From: Achromobacter spanius
GTDB lineage: Bacteria > Pseudomonadota > Gammaproteobacteria > Burkholderiales > Burkholderiaceae_B
Reading direction: 5' to 3'
Length of the DNA stretch: 64,000 nt
Assembly (NCBI RefSeq): GCF_002812705.1
Contig: NZ_CP025030.1
Span: forward strand, 4,154,001-4,218,000
Below the pieces are notes generated by a model that searched no databases, was not told the origin of the DNA, and worked only from the letters and a program-made list of their open reading frames with translations. Below, one piece after another: positions 31,672 to 40,143 of the stretch (position 1 is the first letter of the stretch; each line of letters begins with the position of its first letter). The translations under genes and the position numbers were made by a program.

Positions 31672-32832
31672 TTACGCCTTTTCAACAGGGGAGCCCGGCG
31701 ACGCCGAGATCGGCGTGTCGAGGGAGGACGCAATCGGCGCGTCGATGGCTGCGTCGGAAATCCCCGCTGTCGCCGCCGGTGGCGGCACTTCGTCGATCCA
31801 GGCTTTCAGCAAAGTCGACGTCACGGCCAGGATGACCGGGCCAATGAACAGGCCGACGATACCGAAGGCCACCAGGCCGCCCAGCACGCCCGACAAAATC
31901 AGCAGCAGCGACAGATTCACCCCGCGCTTGATCAGTATGGGGCGCAGCAGGTTGTCCAGCGTGGCCACGACCAGCGCCCACACCAGCAGCACGATGGCTG
32001 CCACCTTCATGTCGTTCTGGAATAACCAGATCACGCCACCCAGCATCGGCAGGAACGGGCCGAGTTGCGCCAGGCACAGCATCACCATCAAGGCCGTCAG
32101 GATGCCGGCGGCCGGCACCCCCGCAATCCATAAGCCCAAGCCGCCCAACGCGGACTGCACCACCGCCGTCACCACGATGCCCAGCGCCACGGCACGCACG
32201 GCGGCGCCCGCCAGCCGGACGGCGGCCACGCCGCGCTCTCCCGCCAGCCGATTCGAAAAGCGTTTGACGAAGTTGGCCGCCGCGTCGCCCTGGCTGTACA
32301 GAATGCCCGAGATGATGATGGTGATCAGCATGTGCATGACGAACACGCCCACGATGGCGGCATGGCTCAGCAGCCAGCGGGCGGCCATGGTCAGGTAGGG
32401 TTCCAGCCGCGCCAGCAGCCCGCCCGCGCCCGCATCCGACAGCGTCTGCCATTCCTCGGCCACGCGCGGGCCGGCAACGGGAATGCTGCTGATCCAGCGC
32501 GGTGGCGCCAGCAAGGTGTAGTCAGGCAGGCTCTTGACTGCCGCCATGATCGCGCCGCTATGCAACGCCAGGGTCGAGATCACCTGATACAGCGGCAGGA
32601 CAATCACGAACAGCAGAATCAGCAACATGATGCTGGTGGCGGCCCAGCGGCGCCCGCCGCAGCGCCGCTGCACGGCCCGCATCACGGGCCAGGTCGCCAC
32701 CACGATGGTCGTTGCCCAGATCAGCCCGGGCAGAAACGGGCGCAGCACGTACAGGCTGCCGACCATCAGCGCGGAAAGAATGACGACCAGAAGCAGAATG
32801 CGGGCCAGATCAACCGTGGTTCGTGGGTTCAC
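31672..32832 (-). CDS. AI-2E family transporter (YdiK/TqsA-like permease)
   Basis: This 386-residue inner-membrane protein has about eight hydrophobic segments and the family pattern of LRPFLPGLIWATTIVVATWP near the N-terminus, a mid-protein extracytoplasmic region, then the conserved GGVIWLF..., DNLLRPILIKRGVNLSLLLILSGVLGGL and FGIVGLFIGPVILAV. Members are proposed exporters of autoinducer-2 or, in other cases, sodium-proton antiporters; substrate is unknown here. The start is a GTG at 32832 with GGGAGC 6-7 bases upstream. The C-terminal tail (about 345-386) is Ala/Ser/Pro-rich and soluble. Confidence 0.88.
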   Translation of the reverse strand: MNPRTTVDLARILLLVVILSALMVGSLYVLRPFLPGLIWATTIVVATWPVMRAVQRRCGGRRWAATSIMLLILLFVIVLPLYQVISTLALHSGAIMAAVKSLPDYTLLAPPRWISSIPVAGPRVAEEWQTLSDAGAGGLLARLEPYLTMAARWLLSHAAIVGVFVMHMLITIIISGILYSQGDAAANFVKRFSNRLAGERGVAAVRLAGAAVRAVALGIVVTAVVQSALGGLGLWIAGVPAAGILTALMVMLCLAQLGPFLPMLGGVIWLFQNDMKVAAIVLLVWALVVATLDNLLRPILIKRGVNLSLLLILSGVLGGLVAFGIVGLFIGPVILAVTSTLLKAWIDEVPPPAATAGISDAAIDAPIASSLDTPISASPGSPVEKA

Positions 32833-33015
32833 GCGTTGCTCCCGGCAAGGCAAGGCGCCCTGCATGATGGCGCACCGCAACCGAGGGGCGGTTGCCCGTC
32901 TGGGTGTCGTGGATGCGATCAATTCGAAATTTATACGAAATTTGCTGGGACTTATAGGGAAACCACAACCACCCGGGACCATCCTGGCCACTGCAATGCG
33001 CGGGAGCGTGTGCGA

Positions 33016-34062
33016 CTAGGGTGCGGCGGGCGAAGGGCTTTGCGTGGCGGCCTGGGTCGCGGCCATCAAATGCCGTGTCAGCGCGGCCAGCTGCTCGTCC
33101 TTTTGCTGCAACTGCGCCAGCAACGTGGACGACTGTGTGTCAGCAGCGGCCAGGCGAGCCAACAGTGCTTGCTCGTTTCCGCGCGCGGCCGCCAACGCGC
33201 CTTGAGCCGACGCCAGCGCCTCTTGCAAGGCCGCTTGCGCGGCCTCGTGCCGGGCCTGGGCCGCAATGCTGCCCGCGTGCGCGGCCTGCGTGGCCACATC
33301 GGCTTCGCGCTTGGCGACCAGCGCCTGGGCCAGCGCGGCCTGGTGCTGGTTGCTCTGCTTCTGGCTGGCCGCGTGTGCCTCATCCAGCCGCATTTGCAGC
33401 TTTTTTGCCGCGCCGCGTTCGGCGTCCAGCTCGTTCAGCCAACGTCGTTCGTGAGCGGCGTGGCGCGCTTCCAGCGCCTCCAGGGCTTGCGCGTGCAGGC
33501 CGCGCATTTTTTCGGCTTCGGTCAGCAGGGTTTGCACGGCGCTTTGCGCGTCTTCCAGTTGCCCCCGGCTTTGCTTCAGTTGGTCGTCGCGCTGACGCAG
33601 TTGCCGTTCCGCCGCTTGCAGGCGCTCTTCGGTGGCGGCCAATTGCGCCGTGGCGACCCGCAGGCCTTCTTGCAGGTCCTGTTCCCGGTTCACCAACTGG
33701 ATTTCGCGCTGCTGAAGCTGCTCGGCTTGCGCGGCCAAGCGTTCGCCCTCCTCCGCCAGTTCTTCCCAGCGCTGCCGGTAGCCCTCTGCTTGCTGGGTGC
33801 GGGCCTCGGCCAGCGCCGCTTCCCAAAAGTGCGTAGCGGCTTGGGTGACCGGGTCGGGTATGGCGGGCGGCGCGGCGAACGCGCCCGGATCCTTGATGCG
33901 CGCGCCTAAAGCGCGGAACCAGGTTTCCAGGTGCGGGCTGACCGTGTTGGGCGAGCCGCGCCCAATCTTCTGCCGTACCCGCTCAATGGTGGGGCGCGCG
34001 CCTTCCAGCAGCAGGGTGTCCGCGGCGGTCCAGACGTCGTTTTCGGTAATTCCCGTGGCCAT
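33016..34062 (-). CDS. KfrA-like DNA-binding coiled-coil protein
   Basis: This 348-residue protein has an N-terminal KfrA-type helix-turn-helix domain (about 5-60; DVWTAADTLLLEGARPTIERV and GRGSPNTVSPHLETWF) followed by a very long Ala/Gln/Glu-rich coiled coil (about 75-335). KfrA of IncP plasmids is an autoregulator that forms multimers through such a coiled coil and aids plasmid maintenance. This copy is chromosomal and is divergent from a tyrosine recombinase, with several inverted repeats between. No coupled gene lies downstream. Confidence 0.9.
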   Translation of the reverse strand: MATGITENDVWTAADTLLLEGARPTIERVRQKIGRGSPNTVSPHLETWFRALGARIKDPGAFAAPPAIPDPVTQAATHFWEAALAEARTQQAEGYRQRWEELAEEGERLAAQAEQLQQREIQLVNREQDLQEGLRVATAQLAATEERLQAAERQLRQRDDQLKQSRGQLEDAQSAVQTLLTEAEKMRGLHAQALEALEARHAAHERRWLNELDAERGAAKKLQMRLDEAHAASQKQSNQHQAALAQALVAKREADVATQAAHAGSIAAQARHEAAQAALQEALASAQGALAAARGNEQALLARLAAADTQSSTLLAQLQQKDEQLAALTRHLMAATQAATQSPSPAAP

Positions 34063-34112
34063 CGCCGGTTTCCTCTACAGGGCTTATGAGCGCTGGATAA
34101 AATCCAGAATTA

Positions 34113-34190
34113 GTGACGATAATGGAACCTTATCGTGACTTAATTTGTATTAGTGTTAGATATCATACAGCATACATAATAATATGTATG
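34113..34190. promoter_or_regulatory. Two inverted repeats between the KfrA-like and recombinase genes
   Basis: Arms GTGACGATAA (34113-34122) and TTATCGTGAC (34130-34139) match at 9 of 10 positions around a 7-base spacer. A second structure, CATACATA (34171-34178) with TATGTATG (34183-34190), is perfect. Both lie in an AT-rich block between divergent genes. KfrA proteins autoregulate through inverted repeats, so the first is the better operator candidate; the second could also be a recombinase site. Confidence 0.65.
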
Positions 34191-34303
34191 AAATAAGCAT
34201 TAGGATTTGTCAGGCCGCCGCTTTCGGGGGCGCCGCCCCAAAACACCCGTTTTCAGATCGTGCTGACATCCCTTCTACCTTCCCTAGCCAAGGCCCTGCC
34301 CTG

Positions 34304-35383
34304 ATGCCGCTGACATTGCTGGCTTCGCTGCCCCTTCTGGACCCGAACGCCCTGGACAAGCAGGCGGATGCCGCCGTGCGCGGCCTGATGCGCGAAGGCA
34401 GTTCCGCCAACACGGCGGCCAGCTATCGTGCGGCCATCCGCTACTGGACGGCCTGGTTCGAGCTGCGCTATGGCCAGCGCTTTGCCCTGCCCTTGCCCGA
34501 GGCCGCCGTCATCCAGTTTGTGGTCGACCATGCGCAGCGCGCGTCCGACCAAGGCTTGAAATGGGAACTTCCGCTGGCGCTGGACCAGGAATTGGTCCGC
34601 CTGAAGGCCAAGGGCCGCTTGGGGCCGCCCAGCCTGAATACATTGCTGCAACGCTTGTCGGTCCTGTCCAAGGCGCACGAGCTGCATGGCTATCACAACC
34701 CCTGCCGCGCCGCGCCGGTGCGCGAACTGCTGGCCAAGACACGCCGTGCCTACGCTCGGCGCGGCATGGCGCCCGCCAAGAAAGAAGCGCTGACCCGCGA
34801 ACCCTTGCAAGCCATGCTGGCCACCTGTGACGGCTCGCTGCGCGGCATACGCGATCGTGCGCTGCTGCTGTTCGCCTGGGCCAGCGGTGGCCGCCGCCGT
34901 TCCGAGGTGGTGTGCGCCACGCTTGAAAACACCCGTCGCACGGCCGAGGGCTTTCTGTACACGCTGACCCAATCCAAGACGAATCAGGCGGGCGCCCAAC
35001 GGCCCGGCGACCAAAAGCCCATCGTCGGGTCGGCGGCCCAGGCGCTGGAGGCCTGGCTTGCGGCCAGTGGCATCCGCCAGGGTCCGATCTTTCGCCGCGT
35101 GCGGCGCGGCGACGTGGTGGGCGAACCGCTGGCCGCCGCCGCCGTGCGCGCCATCGTGCTTGAACGCTGCAAATTGGCGGGGCTGGAAGGTGAATTTTCG
35201 GCACACAGCCTGCGCTCGGGCTTTGTCACGGAAGCCGGGCGGCAGAACGTGCCCTTGGGCGACACCATGGCCATGACCGGGCACGCCAGCGTAGCCACGG
35301 TCATGGGCTACTTCCGCGCCGGCGCGGCCGCGCAGTCGCCGGCTGCCCGCCTGCTGGACGACCCGGACCCTCAATCCCTATAG
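34304..35383 (+). CDS. Tyrosine recombinase / site-specific integrase
   Basis: This 359-residue protein (from the ATG at 34304) has an N-terminal SAM-like core-binding domain (about 20-130) and a catalytic domain (about 150-350). The catalytic residues are visible: R in GGRRRSEVV, K in QSKTNQ, H-x-x-R in HSLRSGFVTEAG, H in MTGHASVATV and the nucleophile tyrosine in MGYFRAG. It is intact and not flanked by phage or transposon genes. An in-frame start at 34184 exists, but it lies inside an inverted repeat. It is paired divergently with the KfrA-like gene. Confidence 0.9.
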   Translation: MPLTLLASLPLLDPNALDKQADAAVRGLMREGSSANTAASYRAAIRYWTAWFELRYGQRFALPLPEAAVIQFVVDHAQRASDQGLKWELPLALDQELVRLKAKGRLGPPSLNTLLQRLSVLSKAHELHGYHNPCRAAPVRELLAKTRRAYARRGMAPAKKEALTREPLQAMLATCDGSLRGIRDRALLLFAWASGGRRRSEVVCATLENTRRTAEGFLYTLTQSKTNQAGAQRPGDQKPIVGSAAQALEAWLAASGIRQGPIFRRVRRGDVVGEPLAAAAVRAIVLERCKLAGLEGEFSAHSLRSGFVTEAGRQNVPLGDTMAMTGHASVATVMGYFRAGAAAQSPAARLLDDPDPQSL

Positions 35384-35415
35384 ATAAGCGCCACGTTTGC
35401 CGTTAATCTCGCGTC

Positions 35416-35434
35416 GCGGCGCTGACTGCGCCGC
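35416..35434 (+). terminator. Stem-loop terminator after the recombinase
   Basis: GCGGCGC (35416-35422) and GCGCCGC (35428-35434) form a perfect 7-bp stem with a 5-base loop, followed by ATCCTTATCC. It fits a terminator for the recombinase gene. The rest of the gap to the cyclase holds a degenerate CCGAGCCC/CTGAGCCC repetition. Confidence 0.55.
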
Positions 35435-35503
35435 ATCCTTATCCGATAGCCTGACCGCCCTAAGCCCGTCCTGAGCCCGCCCCGAGCCCCGTCCTGATCC
35501 TGT

Positions 35504-37060
35504 ATGCGAATCAACCTACGCGGGCTTGTGCTTGCACTTACCGTCCTTAGCGCTGTCGCCGCCACGGCCAACGCGCTCTACGCCAGCTACCTGGTGCAAC
35601 GCGACCAGCTCATCGCCAATACGCTGGAATCCAATCGCGTGTACGCGGCCAAGCTGGCGGAAAGCACCACCTCTTTCCTGAAGTCGGCGCAACAGCAACT
35701 GGCGTACAGCGCCCGCCATCTGGCGAGCCAGGTCGACGCGCCCGACGTGCTCGCTGGCGAGGTATCGCGCTTGCGCGAACAGGCGAACGATTTCAATTCG
35801 GTGGGCGTGATCAGCGCGGACGGCATCATCCTGGCCACCTCGCAAACCTTCAGCAGTTTCGTGGGAGCGCGGGTGGACAGCCCGGGCAGCCGCGCGGCGT
35901 TGCAGGCCCGTCGGCCCCTGATCAGCAAGCCGTATGTGTCGATGGCGGGCAACATGCTCATCAACCTGTCACATCCGATCTATTCGAACGACGGTCGCTA
36001 CTTGGGTTATATCGCCGGCACCATCTATTTGCGCAGCCACAACAGTGCGCTGCAGGAGCTGCTGGGCAAGCACCACTATCAGGATGGCTCCTACTTATAT
36101 GTGGTCGACCGCGACGGCCAAATGATCTATCACATGCAAGCCGACCGCGTTGGCGAAGACGTCAACCGCAATCCGGTGGTGGCGGCCGTTACCCGTGGCG
36201 AGTCGGGCGCGCAGCGCGTGGTGAACACCCAGGGCGTGGACATGCTGGCGGGCTACGCGGTCGAGCCGCTAAGCGGCTGGGGCATCATCGCGCAACGGCC
36301 GGCGGAAGTTACCTTGGAACCCATCCACGAATTGATCTGGGCGCTGATCGGCTACGCGGCGCCGTTGGCGCTGGCGTTTCTGCTGGCCATCTGGTGGTGC
36401 GCCCGCATGATTTCCCTGCCCTTGTCGCAATTGGCCACCAACGTCGAACACCAGGATGTGGCCGTCGCCATGCAACGGGTGCAGTCGGTCAAGGCCTGGT
36501 ACTTCGAGGCCGAACGCTTGAAGCGCGCGGTGATGAACAGCATTTCCAGCCTGCAAGACAAGATCGGCAAGCTCAACCAGGCCAGCATGACAGACCCCTT
36601 GACGGGCCTGCGCAATCGACGCGGCACGCAGGATGCCGTGGAGCAATGGCAAACCGGGGGCACCCCGTTTGCGGTGGTGGCGCTGGATATTGACCACTTC
36701 AAGCGCGTGAATGACACGCATGGGCATCCGAAGGGCGACGAGGTGATTCGGGGCATGGCCAAGTTGATGCAGGAATGTTCGCGACCGTCGGACGTGCTTT
36801 GCCGCAGCGGCGGCGAAGAATTCCTGATGCTTCTGCCCAACGTCGGCATGAAGGAAGCCGCCCGCGTTGCCGAGCGATTGCGCCTGCACACGGCTGACCG
36901 GCCGCTGCATGGGGTGCCGGGCATTACCGTGTCGGCGGGCGTGGCGCAGTGGCCGTCCTGTGGCGCCGAGGTTGATCAGGTCTTTCAGGCGGCCGACGCG
37001 GCCCTGTATGCCGCAAAGGCACAAGGGCGCAATCGGGTCGTGGTGCACAACAACGCATAG
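35504..37060 (+). CDS. Membrane diguanylate cyclase with dCache-type sensor and GGDEF domain
   Basis: This 518-residue protein has a first membrane helix (about 7-28), a large periplasmic dCache-type sensor (about 30-275), a second membrane helix (about 283-303) and a cytoplasmic linker followed by a GGDEF domain (about 355-515). The active site reads GGEEF (436-440), an active form, with the upstream MTDPLTGLRNRRG and DIDHFKRVND motifs intact. It makes cyclic di-GMP from two GTP in response to an external signal that is unknown. It stands alone as a single-gene unit. Confidence 0.93.
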   Translation: MRINLRGLVLALTVLSAVAATANALYASYLVQRDQLIANTLESNRVYAAKLAESTTSFLKSAQQQLAYSARHLASQVDAPDVLAGEVSRLREQANDFNSVGVISADGIILATSQTFSSFVGARVDSPGSRAALQARRPLISKPYVSMAGNMLINLSHPIYSNDGRYLGYIAGTIYLRSHNSALQELLGKHHYQDGSYLYVVDRDGQMIYHMQADRVGEDVNRNPVVAAVTRGESGAQRVVNTQGVDMLAGYAVEPLSGWGIIAQRPAEVTLEPIHELIWALIGYAAPLALAFLLAIWWCARMISLPLSQLATNVEHQDVAVAMQRVQSVKAWYFEAERLKRAVMNSISSLQDKIGKLNQASMTDPLTGLRNRRGTQDAVEQWQTGGTPFAVVALDIDHFKRVNDTHGHPKGDEVIRGMAKLMQECSRPSDVLCRSGGEEFLMLLPNVGMKEAARVAERLRLHTADRPLHGVPGITVSAGVAQWPSCGAEVDQVFQAADAALYAAKAQGRNRVVVHNNA

Positions 37061-37453
37061 CCCGATCAACCGTTGCGGCACCGCCCCTACTACTCACATT
37101 CGTAGTCCTCTTATTTGCTTCCGCGGCGACTCTCACCATAATGCACCATGGTGATTGCGATGTTAATTATTAATCGCTGACGGGGCTGGCCACCCTTTCG
37201 CAGTACGTGTGCATTCCGTACGCAGTTCGTAGGTAGCTTTGTACGTCGCACGTACGTAACTCGTACGTCGCATGTACGTCGCATGTACGTCGCATGTACA
37301 TAGCTCTTACGCACGCATCGTTCCACCAGCCGCTTCACTCGTCGACCCACACGTCGACTCTATCGTCGTTCCCACGTCTTTTGCGACCCGCCTTCTGGCA
37401 GGCCGCAGGGGATCCTTTTGTCCAACGCAACACAACCATCACATGGGGTACTC
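37061..37453. other. Long porin upstream region with phased repeats
   Basis: This 393-base gap has no gene that I can support. It contains an AT-rich patch (37150-37175) with TTAATTATTAATCG, then a dense GTACG-rich block (37200-37300) including a precise 11-bp array, and finally about 150 bases of ordinary sequence before the porin start. A long untranslated leader for the porin is likely, as is common for outer-membrane protein genes subject to post-transcriptional control. Confidence 0.7.
37241..37300. repeat. 11-bp tandem repeat array upstream of the porin gene
   Basis: Units of 11 bases begin at 37241, 37252, 37263, 37274, 37285 and 37296. Three are identical (GTACGTCGCAT), one differs at one base, one is degenerate and the last is partial. 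Related GTACG and GTAGG words extend upstream to 37203. The period is close to one DNA helical turn, so the GTACG cores fall on one face of the helix. Confidence 0.85.
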
Positions 37454-38491
37454 ATGAAAGCAGCAAGCATCAAGCGCGGTGCGCTGGCCATCGCCTTGGC
37501 CGCCTTGTCCGGCAGCGCCGTCCAGGCCGCCACCGACACCACCAGCGTCACGCTGTATGGCGTCATCGACATGGGGCTGGGCTTTGAACGGCGGCACAAC
37601 AACACGGACGAGTCGTCGCGTTCGCAGGTGGGGATGCGCGATGGCACGATGTCGGGCTCCCGCTGGGGCTTGCGCGGTGTCGAAGATCTGGGCAGCGGCT
37701 ACAGCGTGGTGTTCCGCCTGGAAAGCGGCTTTCATCCGCAAAACGGCAATCAAGGCCAGGGCCGGCTGTTCGGGCGCTGGGCCTATCTTGGGCTGGTGGG
37801 CGACTTTGGTGAATTGCGCGCCGGGCGCCAGCAGGTGCTGAGCGATAGCTGGGGCGGCGTCTCATCGCCCTTCGGCACCTCTTGGGACGGCGCATCAGCC
37901 TCCGTCACGTCGGGCTACAACGATGGCGACTTTGGCCGTGGCGGCCGGGTCAACAATGCGTTTATCTACCGCACGCCGGTCTGGAACGGATGGCAGGCGG
38001 GGCTGGGCTACAGCTTCGAGGCCCAAGATAGCGACAAATTCGCCACCGCCGACCACGACCGTGTGTGGACGGCCGGCTTGCGCTACCGCGCCGGGCCGAT
38101 CTCCACCGCACTCACCTACGAACGCCTGAATCCAGACGCCAGCGTGCCGGGCAAGTTCCACTCCAGCAACGTACAACTGGCTGGATCCTATGATTTCGAA
38201 TGGATGAAACTGCACGCGGGCTATGGCAATTTGCGCAATCCCAACGTGGGGCCGTCGGCCGGCGTCAGGCGCGTGAATTCGTACGTGGGTGGCGTCAGTG
38301 TGCCGCTCAGTGGCAACAGCAAGGTGCTGGCCGCCTACCAGCGCGCCACCAGTTCGCGCATCAAGGGATGGGGCTTGGGCTATGAGTACGACTTGTCCAA
38401 GCGCACCAACCTTTACGCGCTGCTTGACCGCGTAGACCACCGCCAATCGCACACGCTGCAATCCGTGGTGGGCATGCGCCACCACTTTTGA
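37454..38491 (+). CDS. Gram-negative general porin (trimeric, beta-proteobacterial type)
   Basis: This 345-residue outer-membrane protein has a signal peptide (MKAASIKRGALAIALAAL, cleavage after AVQA) and a mature start SVTLYGVIDMGLGFE, which is typical of beta-proteobacterial porins. The middle carries GSRWGLRGVEDLG and ALFRLESGF-like sequence (VVFRLESGF), and the protein ends VVGMRHHF with the terminal phenylalanine required for barrel insertion. It forms a passive channel for small hydrophilic solutes. The ATG at 37454 is preferred because the signal begins there. A strong stem-loop follows 50 bases after the stop. Confidence 0.95.
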   Translation: MKAASIKRGALAIALAALSGSAVQAATDTTSVTLYGVIDMGLGFERRHNNTDESSRSQVGMRDGTMSGSRWGLRGVEDLGSGYSVVFRLESGFHPQNGNQGQGRLFGRWAYLGLVGDFGELRAGRQQVLSDSWGGVSSPFGTSWDGASASVTSGYNDGDFGRGGRVNNAFIYRTPVWNGWQAGLGYSFEAQDSDKFATADHDRVWTAGLRYRAGPISTALTYERLNPDASVPGKFHSSNVQLAGSYDFEWMKLHAGYGNLRNPNVGPSAGVRRVNSYVGGVSVPLSGNSKVLAAYQRATSSRIKGWGLGYEYDLSKRTNLYALLDRVDHRQSHTLQSVVGMRHHF

Positions 38492-38541
38492 GCCGCGGCA
38501 TTTAAGGCGCCACACCTAAGGCACTACTTCTAGAGGCCACG

Positions 38542-38571
38542 CCGCCCCGGCTGCCATTGCGGCCGGGGCGG
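38542..38571. terminator. Bidirectional stem-loop between porin and spermidine synthase-like genes
   Basis: CCGCCCCGGC (38542-38551) and GCCGGGGCGG (38562-38571) form a perfect 10-bp stem with a 10-base loop. It sits between two convergent genes and probably ends transcription in both directions; the tails are only weakly T-rich. Confidence 0.7.
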
Positions 38572-38583
38572 TTCGCCCTGCCC

Positions 38584-39318
38584 TTACACCAGCATGGGCC
38601 AATAGGTCGGTGCCAGGCACAACCACATCTCTGCGCTCATGGCGTCTGGCTTGCGCTTGGGCAAGCCGGTGCGGCGCTTGAGTCTCTCGCCCCGGCATGC
38701 AAACACAATGCTGTGCGCGCAAGACGTGTCGCTCACTTCAATGACCGAGCCCGCAAACTGCTTTTTTATACGGCCCAGGTAGGTGTTGAACTGAAAGTTC
38801 GATGCATGGAAGTTGCACACCATCATGCCGTCGGGCGCCAGGGCGTTAAAGCAACTCTCATAGAACGCCTCGCTTGCCAACTGCTCGGGCAGGCCGTTGA
38901 TGTCGTAGCCGTCGACCAGGACCGCGTCGTAGTGGTCCTGGTACTGCTTGATCAGCGCCGCGCCGTCGCCTTGCAGCACTTGAAAACGGTCGTCGTCCCG
39001 TGGCACATGGAAGGAATCGCGCAACGCAATGACGTGCGGATTGATCTCGTATACGTCGATGCTCGTGGACGGCAGGTGCTGATAGCAGAATTTGGCTAGC
39101 GACCCCCCGCCCAGGCCCACCATGGCGATGCGCCGCGGATTCGGGTTGAACAGCAGAAACGCCATCATGATGCGGGTGTATTCCAAGTTGAGCGCCGCCG
39201 GATCTTTCGTCCACATGCGGCTCTGGATTTCAGAGTGCGAGAACATCAACGACCGAGACGTCGTCGTGGCGTACACGAAGGGCCTAACTTGTTGATTGTT
39301 TGATATGTTTTCAGGCAT
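38584..39318 (-). CDS. Spermidine synthase-like (polyamine aminopropyltransferase family) protein
   Basis: This 244-residue protein has the Rossmann core of the spermidine synthase family: MVGLGGGSLAKFCYQ (nucleotide/dcSAM-binding), YEINPHVIALRDSF, and VLVDGYDINGLPEQL, followed by FYESCFNALAPDGMMVCNF. Short stand-alone proteins of this type often lack one substrate residue of true SpeE, so the substrate is uncertain. There are no membrane segments. It converges with the porin gene across a strong stem-loop. The start at 39318 lacks an obvious ribosome site. Confidence 0.85.
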   Translation of the reverse strand: MPENISNNQQVRPFVYATTTSRSLMFSHSEIQSRMWTKDPAALNLEYTRIMMAFLLFNPNPRRIAMVGLGGGSLAKFCYQHLPSTSIDVYEINPHVIALRDSFHVPRDDDRFQVLQGDGAALIKQYQDHYDAVLVDGYDINGLPEQLASEAFYESCFNALAPDGMMVCNFHASNFQFNTYLGRIKKQFAGSVIEVSDTSCAHSIVFACRGERLKRRTGLPKRKPDAMSAEMWLCLAPTYWPMLV

Positions 39319-39689
39319 TCCAAAGGCTCACTGGCTAAAGCATGGCGATGCGTGCAGGCCTGGCGCGAGCTAAAGCACACACCTTCCGGCGCGCACATTC
39401 CAGCCCGCGCATTTCAGCGCAGACAATTGCCCATGCAAAAACGCCGCTGGCGCGGCGAGGCGCCAGCGGGGCGGGTCAGGCAAGATCAGGGGAAAAGCGG
39501 ATTGGCGGGCTACACGTTGAAACGGCGCACACAAGGCGCGCCGTTCAGGTAGCTAAGCGGATATGTTCAGAAGCCAAGAAACCAAAAAACCGGATTCGGG
39601 TGATTCCAAACACAACCAGCAGCGTGATTTATGCCCGCGAATGCGGAGCAGCCACAGGGACTAATTCACTAAGACTGTTGCAAGGGGCG
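39319..39689. other. Intergenic region with a minus-strand terminator
   Basis: I see no gene here on either strand; a 221-codon plus-strand frame across the region has no recognisable protein features. Structures are a perfect stem at 39444-39469 with a T-run on the minus strand and an inverted repeat AACGGCGC/GCGCCGTT around 39528-39552. The stretch between the small protein gene ending at 39690 and the terminator could be a long 3' untranslated region or could hold a small RNA. Confidence 0.55.
39444..39469 (-). terminator. Rho-independent terminator, minus strand
   Basis: Arms CCGCTGGCGC (39444-39453) and GCGCCAGCGG (39460-39469) form a perfect 10-bp stem with a 6-base loop. Read on the minus strand the stem is followed by cgTTTTTG, the classic U-tract. 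It probably terminates the transcript carrying the 50-residue protein gene about 220 bases upstream. Confidence 0.8.
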
Positions 39690-39842
39690 CTATTTGGAAG
39701 ACCGCGATTTGTCGCCGTCTTTAGAGGCGTCGGAATCCGCGGCAACGGCATCCATTTCAGATTCCTGGTTCGCTTCAGGGGCCTTCCAGTTAAGCGGCGG
39801 AACTTCAAAACGCCACTTTTTACCAACCAGTTGATGCGACAT
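39690..39842 (-). CDS. Small hypothetical protein, 50 residues
   Basis: This short frame starts with ATG at 39842 preceded by AGGAGA at ideal spacing, and ends TAG at 39690. The product is a soluble 50-residue protein: a mixed first half (MSHQLVGKKWRFEVPPLNWK) and an acidic, Ser/Asp/Lys-rich second half without a signal or membrane segment. I do not recognise a family. Support comes from the strong ribosome site and from a good terminator on the same strand downstream. It is divergent from the TetR regulator gene, about 300 bases away. Confidence 0.7.
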   Translation of the reverse strand: MSHQLVGKKWRFEVPPLNWKAPEANQESEMDAVAADSDASKDGDKSRSSK

Positions 39843-40143
39843 AAGCGTTCTCCTATGCGTGGTGCGTGGCTACCCCCGCCAAAGCGATGCACCGCCGGTT
39901 CAAGCGCGCCAAGAATGCCCGGTAGGTCGCGGGGGGCAGGCATTCCAAGAAGTCAGACGGCAGATCAAATAGTTGTTTTAATTTTGCCGTCAATTGAAAG
40001 ATCTTAGCATATTTATGACTGAAAAAGCAAGCAGATGCCTATGAGCGAGCCAGGTGCTTGACGCGCTGAGAACGATCATTCTATGATCCGCTCATCCTAT
40101 GCAGAACGATCGTTCTCCGGTCGTCGTTTCACCGAGCCCAAAC
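39843..40143. promoter_or_regulatory. Divergent control region of the 50-residue protein and the TetR gene
   Basis: The 300-base gap contains no gene that I can support. It has an AT-rich core (about 39960-40020) with inverted repeat GACGGCA (39956-39962) / TGCCGTC (39985-39991), and the two TetR palindromes near its right end. Promoters for both flanking genes are expected here. Confidence 0.55.
40069..40116. promoter_or_regulatory. Two TetR-type palindromic operators
   Basis: AGAACGATCGTTCT (40103-40116) is a perfect 14-bp palindrome and AGAACGATCATTCT (40069-40082) differs from it at one base; their centres are 34 bp apart. The sites lie just upstream of the TetR start chosen here (40144) and would block its promoter. 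The TetR family commonly binds such palindromes upstream of its own gene. Confidence 0.8.

Noticed and set aside
33016-35383. Phage or genomic island insertion at the integrase.
   Set aside because: There are no attachment-site duplications or phage genes around it, and base composition of the coding regions matches neighbours.
37203-37300. CRISPR-like array.
   Set aside because: The repeat has an 11-bp period with no spacers, and no cas genes are present in the window.
39342-40007. A 221-codon plus-strand frame.
   Set aside because: It overlaps a better supported 50-residue gene and a terminator on the other strand, and its composition (Arg/Ala-rich, no domain) fits a non-coding shadow.
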